Positions 22,437 to 33,505 of a DNA stretch of 64,000 nucleotides are shown here, piece by piece. The stretch is taken from positions 9,746,001 through 9,810,000 of the forward strand of contig OX327694.1 of the NCBI GenBank assembly GCA_946807835.1, given 5' to 3'. The stretch's first letter is position 1. Each line of letters opens with the position of its first letter. The position numbers and the translations under genes are program-made. This DNA comes from Ailanthus altissimus. Lineage: Eukaryota; Streptophyta; Magnoliopsida; Sapindales; Simaroubaceae. Below the pieces are notes generated by a model. It was not told the origin of the DNA and made no database searches. It saw nothing but the letters and a program-made list of their open reading frames with translations.

Positions 22437-22676
22437 CTTTATCTCAATATATGAAAATGAAGAAAATAAGGTGTTGTATTTATATAGTACCAAATGATAA
22501 CAATGATTTTGGCAACCCAATAGTTTGTCAGAAGAGATTTGAAAATAACATATAAAAATTTAAAGATAATGACCCACATGCATTATTTAACCAAAAGATT
22601 TGAATGTAAGACATCTATATGAGTAGCCATACTATTTATAAAATAAAATAAAAGTTTGAAATTAAAATATATCTAT
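22437..22676 (-). other. Spacer between ORF-X and LOG in element B
   Basis: About 240 bp of AT-rich sequence with no ORF. It may hold a splice acceptor or internal promoter for LOG, but I cannot identify one. Confidence 0.5.
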
Positions 22677-23292
22677 TTACAAGTAGTTGTGATTGTGGCT
22701 CACATCTTTCTGTGATTTTACGTCCAGTACCGGCTTAAACACTCTCTATGGGTCGAGGATAGGCTTCCCATCCAATTTTCTTATAAATTGACAAACAATG
22801 TCTTTTAGAGTCAGATTCCCGAGACTATATCGTTGATGTTCATTTTTGAATTTATTCAATAAATCGAGAAGTTCACGTTGCACGAGCCCACAAGGATACA
22901 TCTCAAGAGCTAATAGGATATCATCAAAAACTCTTTACTTAGTCCATCTTTAATGAACTGAATTTTATCTTCTCGATTTCTATATGTAAATCCTAAAGAA
23001 CGAAAACTTCGGTTACAATTTCATTGAGCACATTTATAACAGACTTGTAACTTTTTTGCTCATCACTTTTTGGCATAAAGCTTTTTCTAAGATCAGGCAT
23101 AAAAGAAATAAAATTATTTATAGACTCACCAGATAATCGACCCTTGGCTTCGATTAACCAACAAATGTCCGTAGGGATATTACTAAACATTAATAGCCTT
23201 AGTCTTTCACACCGTGCTTTATAAATCTTAAGTACAGCATTTTGAGGCAATAAAGGAAAACATTTTTTAAGGTTAGCAAGAATGCAATCCAT
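22677..23292 (-). pseudogene. ORF-X: unidentified reading frame between integrase and LOG
   Basis: It starts at ATG 23292 (MDCILANLKKCFPLLPQNAV) and is open for 99 codons to a stop at 22993. After the stop and small frameshifts it continues to about 22677 with FGFTYRNREDKIQFIKDGL, then ILLALEMYPCGLVQRELLDL and LTLKDIVCQFIRKLDGKP. Total length is about 205 codons. It is Lys/Arg/Leu-rich and looks helical and soluble. There is no signal peptide, membrane segment or zinc knuckle, so it does not resemble an Athila env-like protein. I do not recognise the family. It precedes LOG in the same orientation. Confidence 0.6.
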
Positions 23293-23599
23293 TTTGAAAG
23301 AAAGTGAAAAAGAAAATAGGTGAATGCACAGTTTGAGAGACAGTTTTTAGAGAACTGAGAAACCGACTTTAATAGTTATAGAGTACTGTATCCGCCACTT
23401 GACCAGAAAATAAAATCACACCGAATAAAAAAAAGAGAAAAAGAATGAAATAAAATAAAATAAAAGCAAAAATAAAAGGTCAAAAGATAAAATATAGACA
23501 AAATATAAAATATGATACAGATAGATTGAACCTAATCAAGCATAATAGACAGAATCCATAAGAGAGATCTCGTATAGGTACATAGAGTGGCCTCTCTTT

Positions 23600-24700
23600 T
23601 CCACATAACTTTTCAGTCGCTATCTATTCACTATAAAATTTTGCCCATTAGTGGGGTCTTCAATTTTGACAACACTATAGGAAAAATATGTCTTACCATA
23701 AATGGACCAGTCCATCGAGATCTCAACTTTTCAAGGTATAAATGCAATCGAAAATCATAAAGATAAACCTGTTGATTTGGCTCGAAGTATTTCCTTGAGA
23801 TCTATTTGTTGTGAGCTACTTTCATTTTAGCTTTGTAAATCCTGGAGTTGTTATATGCCTCATTTCGTAGCTCTTCTATTTCTGATAATTGTAATTTTCT
23901 CTAAAGATCTGCAACACTCAAATCAAAGTTAAGGGCTTTGACAGCTCAGCAAGCTTTATGCTCTAACTCAACAGGTAAATGACAAGTTTTCTCATAAACA
24001 AGCCAGTATGGACACATTTCTAAGATGGTTTTGTATGCAGTGCGATATGTCCATAATGCATCAGAAAGGTGTAGAGACCAATCTTTGCGATTTGGGTTAA
24101 CTGTCTTTTCTAAAATTTGTTTAACCTCTCTATTTGCTAGCACGGCTTATCCATTTATCTACGGATGATATGCAGTGGAAATGTTATGAAGAACACCATA
24201 CCTGCATATCAAAGCTTCAAATGAATAATTAAGAAAAGTGTTCCTTGGTCACTAATGATGATACGTGGTATACCATACATAGATAACACATTTTCTTTTA
24301 ATAACTTTACCACAATTGTATTATCATTAGTACGACAAGCTGCAGCCTCCACCCATTTTGATGTATAGTCAACAGCTAGAATGATGTGAAGGTAGCCAAA
24401 AGATTAAGAAAAAAGACCCATAAAATCGATACCCCAACAATCAAATATCTCAATAACAATAATAGGGTTAAGAGGTATCATATATCTTCGAGATACAGTA
24501 CCTAACTTTTGACATCTTTCACAAGAACGACAAAAATTATTAGTCTTTTTGAACAAAATGGTCCAATAAAGTCCACAATGTAAATTTTTCCCAGCTATTT
24601 TTTTCACAGAAAAATAACCGCCACAAGCAGTACTATTGCAAAAGTTTAAGACACTAGAAACTTCACTTTCAGGAATGCAACATTTCATAATTTAGTCAGG
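23600..24700 (-). pseudogene. Integrase of element B
   Basis: The HHCC region reads FCNSTACGGYFSVKKIAGK ... FCRSCERCQKLGTVSRR (24460-24640); the His expected in CGGH-type sequence is Tyr here. The core starts EIFDCWGIDFMGLF (first Asp, about 24415). Further on are LVTKEH- and SKW-like segments with stops, then [21 protein letters not shown] (Glu region, 24143 leftward) and [12 protein letters not shown]. The C-terminal region near 23680 reads KLRSRWTGPFMV. Wording is typical of Athila/Tat integrases. Confidence 0.88.
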
Positions 24701-24778
24701 GCAGTATTTGAAAAGATATGGATCATCCCAATAAAAATTACATACCTCAACCAAGAACTTACGCTTATCTTGTGCACT

Positions 24779-25263
24779 CTAGTTAGATGGAAGTTCACCA
24801 CAAACCAAATAATTTACAACATGTGCGTACCAAGGTATTTGACTTATAGTGAAAAGATGTTCATCAGGAAAATCATTTCGAATGGGTGGGACATCAGTGG
24901 AGTCAGTGAACTCAATACGAGATAAATGATCAGCAATAACATTTTCAACGCCCTTCTTGTCTTTAATGGTTAGATCAAATTCATGCAAAAGAAGAATCCA
25001 CTTAATTGAATGGGCTTTAACATCCTTCTTAAAAGAATGTACTTAAAGGCAGTGTGGTCAATAAAAATAATAATAGGTGAACCAATCAAATAAAAACGAA
25101 ATTTGTCTAAGGTAAAAATAATAGCTAGTAGTTCTTTTTCAGTAGTAGTGTAATTCATCTGAGCATCATTCAAAGTCATACTAGCATAATAAACAACAAA
25201 AGGTTTTCCCTCCCTTCGTTGCCCAAGAACTGCTCCTACAGCATAATTACTTGCATCACACAT
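24779..25263 (-). pseudogene. RNase H of element B
   Basis: MCDASNYAVGAVLGQRREGK opens the domain, followed by YYASMTLNDAQMNYTTTEKE, LLAIIFTLDKFRFYLIG and FIDHTAFKYIL. After a frameshift near 24985 come FDLTIKDKKGVENVIADHLSRI and the linker toward integrase. Catalytic residues (CDAS Asp, TEKELLA Glu, FIDH Asp) are visible. Confidence 0.9.
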
Positions 25264-26670
25264 AATTTTAAATTGGTGGTTCTAATCTAGTGATTGCATG
25301 AAAATAGCAGTGGTGAGTTTGGCAATGAGTGTTCGGAATACCTCCTCACACTATTGTGTCCATGTAAATTCAACATCTTTTAGCAAAAGGTTATACAATG
25401 GTCTAGATATGACATAAAATTTTTGTATAAATCTCCTATAAAAGCCAGCGTGTCCAAGAAAAGAGGACACCTTTTACCATTTTGGGTATAAGTAATTTAA
25501 AGATTAATTCAATTTTAGGCTTGTTAACCTTTATCCTTTTTTTAGATACAATATGACCCAAAACGATCCCTGAAGATACCATGACGTGACATTTCTCCCA
25601 GTTTAGTATTAGTCATTTTTCTTCACACCTACTCAAAATATCTTTTAAGTTAAGTAAACATGAATCAAAAGAATCACCAAAAAATAGTCAAATCATTCAT
25701 AAAAACTTCCATGCATTTTTCAACCATATTAGAGAAAATACGCAACATACAACGTTGAAAAGTAATTTGTGCATTACATAATCCAAATGACATTCTACGA
25801 AAAGTATAAGTTCCAAAAGGACATGTAAAAGTGGTTTTTATCTTGATCTTCTATAGCTATCTCAATCTAGTAATAACCTGAATACCCATCAAGAAAGCAA
25901 TAAAAAGGATGTCCAGCTACACTTTCTAAAATTTGGTCAATAAAAGGCAATGAAAAATAGTCTTTCCTGTTGGCTGTATTTAATTTTCGATAATCAATTC
26001 ACATTCGCCAACCACTTACTACCCTAGTTAGAACAGGTATCCCATTCTCATTTTTCACAACAGTAAACCCAGATTTCTTAGGAACTACTTGAGTTGAACT
26101 TAACCATTGACTATCAGAAATTGGATAGATTATACTTGCATCTAATAGTTTTAAGACTTATTTCTTCATTACTTCTTTAATTGTTGGGTTAAGTCTTCTT
26201 TATGGATCCCTACGGGATTGGGTACCTTCCTCTAAATGAATTCTATGGGAGCATATCAATTGAGAAATACCTTTAATATTAGCTATGGTCCAATCTAATG
26301 CAGACTTATGTTCTTTTAACAATTTTATCAAATTTTCTTTTATTCAGCATTAAGTTTAGAAGAATAGATGATAGGAAAGGTATCACTTGGTCCCAAGAAT
26401 ACGTGTTTCAAACTTTTGGACAGTGGAGCAAGCTCAACTTGTGGTGTCTTGAGGTTTGATGGTTTTAATTTCTCCCTCTCCCGTGGTAACTCTTCAAAGT
26501 GTGGCTGCCAAAATTGAGTCATTTTATCCTGTGAGTCAAAAATACTAAACACATCAATTATTTCATCAAGATAATACAATTCGTCAAAATCAAAATCAAT
26601 GAGGTTTTTTAAAGAATCAGAGCCATAATTTTTATAAGCTTTCTCCGTTACAAGTGTGTCTATCATATAT
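25264..26670 (-). pseudogene. Reverse transcriptase of element B
   Basis: The N-terminal linker LKPSNLKTPQVELAPLSKSL and the start of RT (FPIIYSSKLNAE) are in an open stretch at 26340-26666. Motifs further left are FLDGYSGYY (about 25900), TFRRMSFGLCNAQITFQRCM (about 25790, with a frameshift) and EVFMNDLTIF (about 25700). In the last, the catalytic F/Y-M-D-D box is FMND, an inactivating Asp to Asn change. A GHAGFYRRFI-like segment follows near 25450. There are many stops and frameshifts. Confidence 0.85.
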
Positions 26671-26689
26671 GAATAATAGCATTCGTCTT

Positions 26690-27120
26690 CTTCTCATAGT
26701 TGCTTGCGAAATTGAAAAATGTTCACCTCAAAAGTCATATTCCCAAAAGATAATTTCATTAGACTATTCCTATAATTAATAAAAGCGTTAGCAGTGGCAA
26801 GAAAAGGTCTCCCCAAAATAAGAGGTATTTTAGACTCCATGTTAACCACAGAATGAGTATCTAAAACAAGAAAATCAACAGGGTAGTAAAATTTATCAAT
26901 TTGTAACAAAACATCTTTTACAATTCCCCGTGGTTTCTTGATTGATCGGTCAGCTAATTATAGGACTACAGATATAGGTTTAATCTCACCAAGTCTCAAT
27001 TGTAAGGAAATAGAATAAGGTATTAAATTTACACTTGCTCATAAGTACAACAAAGCTTGACCAAACTCATGTGTCCTAATTTGGCAAGAGATTGTGGGAT
27101 ATCCTGAGTCTTTATACTTG
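26690..27120 (-). pseudogene. Aspartic protease of element B
   Basis: The end of the retropepsin fold is clear at 26694-26909: LQIDKFYYPVDFLVLDTHSV, IPLILGRPFLATANAFI, LMKLSFGNMTFEVN. The active site near 27050 reads LLYL-stop-ASVNLIPYS where L-L-D-L-G-A is expected. The catalytic Asp is therefore Tyr and the next Gly is a stop, so the protease is dead. Confidence 0.88.
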
Positions 27121-27299
27121 GGTGGTGTCTTTTGTTCAATTACTGCACTTACCTATTCTACAAAATGTAGTTTTCTTTACATGATATTTTCTTTTGATAA
27201 TACATAGATCTTTGATAACTTTAGCATAAGTTGGAACTTGCTTAATCAAATGCAATAAGGGAAGATTAATCTTAACTTGTTTCAAATGTTCTAAAATCT

Positions 27300-28945
27300 C
27301 ACCTTAAATTTTTGAATTTTTCCCAATAGGTTGAAGAGCTTGAGGGAAAGGTACTGGGATTGAAAAATTATTTTTGAGCTCTTTTTCTACTCTGGCCTCT
27401 TTTTCAAGGGGGGCGTCTTTACTACTCGTAGATGTGTTAGTTAGAGAAGTAGGCTCACTCACAATCTTACCACTTCAAGTAGTAATGGAATTGACTTCTT
27501 TGAGATTTTATGCATCAGAAGTAAAAACTTGTGTCATGAATTATCCTTTTGGATTGGATTGAGGTTGAGATGGAAACTTACCTCGCTCTTGTACAGTTAA
27601 GGCATTAGTCAGTTTAGTGATTTGACTATTGATTTCTTTGTTTTTGTCTACCACATGTGTAAGAATTGTTTTAAATTTTTTATTAGTCTTACTTTGTGCC
27701 TCCATAAATGCTTGTAATGTATCCTCTAATGGACTCTTGGCTGGTCGTGCATTATATTGAGGTATACCATAAGACTTGGGTGCTTGTTGTTCTTGTTTCC
27801 AATGGTTGTTGGTTTGTTGATCAGATTTCTAACTAAAGTTTGGGTGGTTTCTCTAACTAGGATTATAGGTTTCAGAGTAGGGTGAATAAGGCTTCTTGTA
27901 TATCCCTAAGGCATTACATTGTTCCTCATATATCCCTTTCATCTCACTATAAGTGGGATAATCCCGAGCTAAGTGTTCCGCTCTTCCACAAACAGAACAT
28001 ACATCATGTGACTCAACCCTAATAACCGTATGGGTGACCCTTCTATCTTTGATTTTCAAGTCCTTTAATTTCTTAGTAAAGACTTCTAACTGAGCTTGAA
28101 GAATATCCTCTTCCCTAAGATGAAAAACGCTACTACGTCATGACTTATTTGTGCTTTCAGTAGCACTAGGTCCAGTCTATGTATGGGCTTTTTTGGCTAT
28201 GTCATTAAGAAATTCTATGGATTCCTCAGGATCTTTGTGAAGAAACTCCTCATTACACATCATCTCAATAAATTGGTGCTCTCTAATTGTGAGTCCCTCA
28301 TAAAAATAACTAACTAAGCGCTAATTTTCATACCCATGGTGAAGGCACAGATTTAGCAACTCTTTAAATCTTTCCCAAGCTTAATATAAGGTTTCACTAT
28401 CTTTTTGGAAGAAGGAAAAAATTTATCTTTTTAGGCCATTAGTTTTGTGTTGTGAGAAGTATTTATTGAAAAATGCTTGGGTCATTTCTACCCAAGTTCC
28501 TATAGACCTTGGCTAAGAGTATAAACCAACCCTTTATTTTGTCTTTCAAAGGAAAAAGAAAAAATTTAAGCCTAACAATGTCTATGGCTTCAAGTTGGCT
28601 ATGGAAGGTGGCAATTACCTCTTCAAATTGTCTAACATGTACATAAGGATTTTCATTATCTAAACCATGAAAAGTGGGCAGAAGTTGTATCATTCCAGGT
28701 TTAAAATCTGAATGTGGTGTGTTAGGTGAAAATATAATGCATGATAGTGTGGTTGTGCAAATATGATGCAAATAGTCTTTTAGAGTTCTAACGGGGTAAT
28801 CCTTGTGTTGGCTCATTTTGTTAGAATTACAAGAAGAACTAGATGGTGAATTCTCTTCCCTTACAAATTGTGGCGGTGGTTCTAGTTCTACTTCTCTCAC
28901 AAATCTTTCTCGTTTGTCTCTAAGTCGATGCATACATGCTAACAA
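27300..28945 (-). pseudogene. Gag of element B (broken)
   Basis: It starts near 28945; the MHRLRDKRERFVRE segment matches MHRPRDKRGRFVRE of element A. It is open to about 28463, frameshifted near 28510 by a small deletion relative to element A, and then readable in pieces. The zinc-knuckle segment CSVCGRAEHLARDY (about 28000) has its last Cys changed to Tyr. The C-terminal linker (27370-27840) reads toward protease. Confidence 0.9.
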
Positions 28946-28959
28946 TTTTTTTTTTTTTT

Positions 28960-29748
28960 TTAACTCTTTTTTTTTTTAATGAAAACAATTCTCAAGGAAA
29001 AATTAAGAAGTGAAATAAAACACAACAAGAAATAGAAATGACCTAGGTGGTAGGACCAACTATGAAATATAAATTAATGAACAAAAATAATAAACTGTAA
29101 AGTACAATAAATAAACAAATAAATAAAAGAAAATAAACTACAAAGTACAATAAATAAATAAATAAAAAGTTAGGCGGTAGAACCAGTCATTAAAATAAAA
29201 TAAAAATACAACATATTAACTAAAAAAAGTTCAATAAATAAAAGTGAAATAAATAAATAAAAGAAAATAAAGTGTAATAAATAAATAAAGTACAATAAAT
29301 AAATAAAAGTGCAATAAATAAATAAAGTGCAATAAATAAATAAAATAAACTAAGTTAGGCGGTAGAACCAACCATTAAAAAAAATAAAATACAACACATT
29401 AACTAAAAAAGATAAGTGCAAAAATAAATGAAAGAAAATAAAGTGCAAAGTATAACAAAGAAATAAAAGAAAATAAAGTGTAATAAATAAATAAAATAAA
29501 ATAAAGTACAAGATACAATAAATAAGTAAAAGAAAATAAAGTGCAATAAATAAATAAATAAATAAAGTGTGAAGTACGATAAATAAAAAAAAAATGAACT
29601 AAGTTAGGCGGTAGAACTAACTATTAAAATAAAACAAATTACAACAAATGAAATAAATTTAAAAACTAAAATTTGACAACGAAAAGAAAATGTACAAAGT
29701 TACCAATTTAATTTTGATAAACGCAACCTACTTTCACTTAGTGTGTCT
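28960..29748 (-). other. Leader of element B with micro-uORF units
   Basis: The same A/T-rich low-complexity leader as element A. Units lie at 29043-29063, 29170-29190, 29355-29375 and 29604-29624. Two keep the complete ORF (Met-Thr-Gly-Ser-Thr-Ala-stop and Met-Val-Gly-Ser-Thr-Ala-stop); the other two have lost the ATG (ATA). Confidence 0.82.
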
Positions 29749-29765
29749 CCCTGGCAACGGCGCTA
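29749..29765 (-). other. Primer-binding site, tRNA-Asp type (element B)
   Basis: The plus strand CCCTGGCAACGGCGCTA differs at two positions from the PBS of element A (CCCCGGCAACGGCGCCA), both C to T on the plus strand. Confidence 0.85.
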
Positions 29766-29770
29766 ATTTT

Positions 29771-31334
29771 TGTTTACGCTCAAAATGTAATGCGGCTATC
29801 GCAATATAGATTGAAGTGTCGATCCCATGATGAAGCTTTTGACAAAATAAGTTGGTGAAGTAAAATATTTAAAGCACTAGATGAGAGAAAATTAACTAAT
29901 TAGTTTAAATAGATGAGATATAATTGTCTATAAATTAAGGAAAAAAGTTTTATGATGATTTTAAGCAAGGCATCGAGAATCATAACTATGCTTTATAAAT
30001 CTATTCTACACTTTGATTAAATGTTTATAATTCAATTGAAAGTTTTACATCCCAAGCAATCAATCGAAAGATATGTAAAATATAGCACATTTGATAACAC
30101 ATGTATTTGATATGACTAAACTCTTTGCAAATATTAACACAAAACATGTTCATTTATACAAGTTATTTAAGATCAACAATATATCATTTTGACAATATTG
30201 CAGTAAAAGATCAACTTGAATATCAAACAATTATTGTCTCTACATGTTATCTAAGATCGATAATATATCGATTGACAATATTGCAGTAAAAGATTAACAT
30301 GTAAAATAATGTAACTAATAACAATTATAATTCAATAAGAATCACATAAAGAAAGCATGACTAAAAATATATGAAACATGAGAATCATAACTTTTGGATT
30401 ATAGAAAAATACTAGATAAGATTTTAGGCACAAACAAACTTACAAACATTTGTAACTCTTAACAAAGAATCAAAGTATAGAAGTAAATTTATTACACATA
30501 AAAGTTCATCTTTTAGCCTTACTAAGAACTCTAGCCTAGCTTACAATGCATGTTAAAGAGAAGAAAATATGAGAGAATTGGCTAGTGTTGAAATTTCATA
30601 AGAGTGTCCTTATATAGGCAATTAATGGAAATATGTTTAGAGTGACTTCAATCTTCAATCATTTAGGCCAACCACTCGTTCATCTAATTGCAGCACCTAT
30701 TTGATAATAAAAATGACCGATGTAGCCTTTTTAGCCGACATAAAAGTTTTATTATTTTGTCTCTTCTTTCATAGCCACCAAGTTCGTGCTATTTGGATGA
30801 GTGTCCAATGAGATATGGGCAAAATGCCAAAGATATGTCAAATTTTGGCCAACAACCCTTTTACCTATTTACAATATAATTTGGTCTATGATAACAGCTG
30901 ATTTAGACTTTACCATCAACATAAGAGTTATTGATAATTTAGTTAGTATTTCATCTCTTTAAGAATTATACCGATTGGGTACGTATTGTATGGAACACGG
31001 TCCAAATATGTGAGTTGGGTCAAGCTGAGTGAAAGTTGTAACCCAATACTATTTTATCAAATTTTTGGCCCATAACATGTTGGATTTATCTTTTTAACTG
31101 TTCTTCAAGTTTATATAAGATTGAGTCATGTTACTCTAGGTTTAAGAATTTCTTTATTTTGATTTATACATTGAGAGTTACATTCATTTTACCTAAACCT
31201 GTACAAATAACATTCATTAATCACAATTTAAGGAGAACGCTTTATTTCAAGCTAAAAATACAAAAATGCTAAAATTAGTGACATTAAATAGTGACTGAAT
31301 CTTTTAATAAATATGCATTTTTATGTGTTCATCA
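29771..31334 (-). repeat. 5' LTR of element B
   Basis: 1,564 bp from TGTTTACGCTC to TGTGTTCATCA, bordered by the PBS on the left and TSD CTTAT (31335-31339) on the right. A TATA-like motif lies near 30609-30617 (sense CCTATATAAGG). The roughly 84-bp repeat is present twice (about 30160-30300), unlike in the 3' LTR. Confidence 0.93.
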
Positions 31335-31412
31335 CTTATTAAAGCTAGTTGGGCCAAGACATAAGGGGTTATATTTGCACAAGAAGAACCATGCCTAGTT
31401 AATTCAATCCTT
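31335..31412 (+). repeat. 3' LTR of element C, right part (truncated)
   Basis: It continues the element C LTR (CTTATTAAAGCTAGTTGGGC..., matching 11187-11266). It stops after about 78 bp, where similarity ends at TTAACCTGC. The rest of this LTR, including its promoter part, is missing. Confidence 0.88.
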
Positions 31413-31839
31413 AACCTGCTAAACTTTAAACGAACTCAATCTCACAAATTAGTGACCCCTTCTATTTTTCTTCAAATATTCAAAACCAGAGGCATAACAT
31501 AACAACATATCCAATAGCAGTAGCAGGTGTGTCACATATACAACAAGTAAGCAATTTTTTACCTTTAAATTCAGTAAATACTTCATACTTAAATTTCTTC
31601 TCATTAAAACAGATCATAGAACTTATCAGCCTCACACTCACATAAATCACACCAAACACACTCAATTTCATTATAACCTTATTAGAATCAATCAAAACAA
31701 AAACTACATCTCTTAACCACATGCAAACCGAGTCAAAATCAGGCATTCATAAACAAAAACTATATCTGAATCACAATAGTAAACAAAATGTCAGTAATTC
31801 AGGACCAACATCTATATCAGAAGCTATGAAGATAAAAAA
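31413..31839. other. Unassigned interval
   Basis: About 430 bp with an 88-codon minus ORF (31480-31746) that resembles no family I know. It is probably decayed transposon or host sequence. Confidence 0.4.
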
Positions 31840-32988
31840 TGGAAAATGGTTATGGAAGATGAGGTTTTTGCACTAATAAAAAAATGGTACTTGGTCTTTA
31901 GTACTTGTAGATGAAGCAACAAAGTTCATTAACAATAAATGGATATTCAGAATTAGGTCTAATCCAAATGGATCAATATTGAAACATAAAGTCAGGTTGA
32001 TTTCCAAGGGCTTTTCTCAAACTCTTAGTATAGATTACTTAGAGACCTTCAGTCCAGTTATCAAAGCTTCTACAGTAATGGTTATTCTTAGTATTATTGT
32101 GATACATCCTTGGCCAATAAGAAAAATTAATGTAAACAATGCTTTTCTTTATGGGGACTTAACAGAATCAGTATATATGAAGCAGCAAGAGGGATTCATT
32201 GATTCATCCAAACTTTTTTCATGTTTATAAACTTCATAAAGTTTTTCTATGGTTTAAAACAGGCACAAAAAAGTTAATATAACAAGCTCAAATTAGCCTT
32301 GCTAAATTGAGGATTCAAAAATTATGCCTTAGGTACTTCAATATTTATCAGAGGAATAAATAGGAAATTAATACTGGTTTTGGTATATGTTGATGATACA
32401 CTGGTGATAGAAAACAACTCTGTTGACTTGGAAACATTTATCAAAGGTTTGAGTAATACTTTGCACTAAAGGACCTAAGATACTTCAATTATTTTCTGGG
32501 AATAGAAGTTACTTAAACCAAAGAAAGCTTACACTTATCTCGAACTAAATACATAAATGATATATTAAAGAGAGCAAACATGTCTAATTGTAATCCCAAT
32601 AAGTCCTTATCAGAAGTTAATGGTTGGTGATGTTGAGTTGTTTAAGAATTCTCCACTTTATAGAAACATTGTGGGTGCTTTACAATATGCCACATTGTTA
32701 AGACCTGAGATATCGGTTTTTGTACACAAACTTAGCCAATTCTTGTCAGCACCTATAGTAAATCATTGGCAAGTTTGTAAAAGAGTCCACAAGTATCTTA
32801 AAGGAACTTCTCATTATGGAGTAGAATTTGTAGACTGTGGTGGACATTTTCTAAATGTTTTTGATAATGTTAACTGGGGTAATGACCCTAATGACAAAAG
32901 GTCTATCGGAGGGTTTTGCATTTTCTTAGGAAATAACTTGGTTTTCTTGGTCCGTGCACTTGATCGAAGCCATAAATGCAGCTCTTGA
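31840..32988 (+). pseudogene. Copia reverse transcriptase/RNase H relic
   Basis: RT motifs in order: INNKWIFRI (about 31930), LKHKVRLISKGFSQTLSIDY and LETFSPVIKASTV (31976-32075), KINVNNAFLYGDL (32127), FYGLKQA (about 32245), and an intact LVYVDDTLVIE catalytic box (about 32385). After frameshifts come GALQYATLLRPEISVFVHKL (32671) and the RNase H segment DNVNWGNDPNDKRSIGGFC (32863). Similarity ends near 32950. The copia lineage differs from element G. Confidence 0.87.
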
Positions 32989-33505
32989 TGAACTTGTATT
33001 GTTACCATTTCCAAGACCGTTACCTGTAGCTGGATTTCCAAATTGCTAGTTTCCATCACCAAAGTTCCCTTGCACTCTAGGTACATAGTCTCTATATAAT
33101 AACATTTTGATGCTAAATGGCCTTGCTTTTTGTAAATCTCACAAATCAACTTTGCAAAGTTTTCACTTCTACCATTAAACCTACCACATGTATACTGCTG
33201 ACCTCCTCTTCATCTATTTGACTGATTTTCTCTTCCAAAATTTTCATTGTATCAACCAGAAGCATTAGATCCGGCATTGTTATTTCTAAGATTATTACTA
33301 TTATTGAAGTTAGAGTCAATATTTTTTAACTCCTTTGTATATAATTGGCTACAAAACTTTAATCTTCATTTTTATTTCCTGAGTTCTGTATATTCTTGCT
33401 TTCTTGAGTTAAAACATGGAATTGGCTTCATTCAAGCTAATAGATCCCAACTTACTTACTATCTGAACTATAGCAGAATCGTACTCATCACCAATACCAG
33501 AAATC
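32989..33505 (-). pseudogene. Copia gag relic in inverted orientation
   Basis: Minus-strand coding: a gag segment GIGDEYDSAIVQI (about 33495) is followed by LGSISLNEANSM and an Asn/Ser-rich linker. Next is the knuckle region ICEIYKKQGHLASKCYY (33149 leftward), where CX2CX4HX4C is partly lost (first pair reads C-x2-Y). It abuts the plus-strand RNase H relic on the left and a C2-domain gene fragment on the right. Confidence 0.75.

Larger units (their letters stand above)
17349..31334 (-). mobile_element. Complete OTA-type Ty3/gypsy retrotransposon (element B) with LOG cargo
   Basis: A 13,986-bp minus-strand element: 5' LTR 29771-31334, tRNA-Asp-type PBS 29749-29765, leader with micro-uORFs, gag, protease, RT, RNase H, integrase, ORF-X, LOG, long 3' region and 3' LTR 17349-18828. 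Its TSD is CTTAT, inside the 3' LTR of element C. A solo LTR (19419-21010) is nested in its 3' region. Removing that gives about 12.4 kb. All ORFs carry stops or frameshifts. RT and RNase H wording (for example FLDGYSGYY, CDASNYAVGAVLGQR, ADHLSRI) fits the Athila/Tat branch. The usual env-like position is occupied by ORF-X and LOG. Confidence 0.93.

Noticed and set aside
32814..33149. A 111-codon minus ORF taken as one protein.
   Set aside because: Only its first part (gag knuckle region) is real coding; the rest is antisense of plus-strand copia RNase H across a junction.
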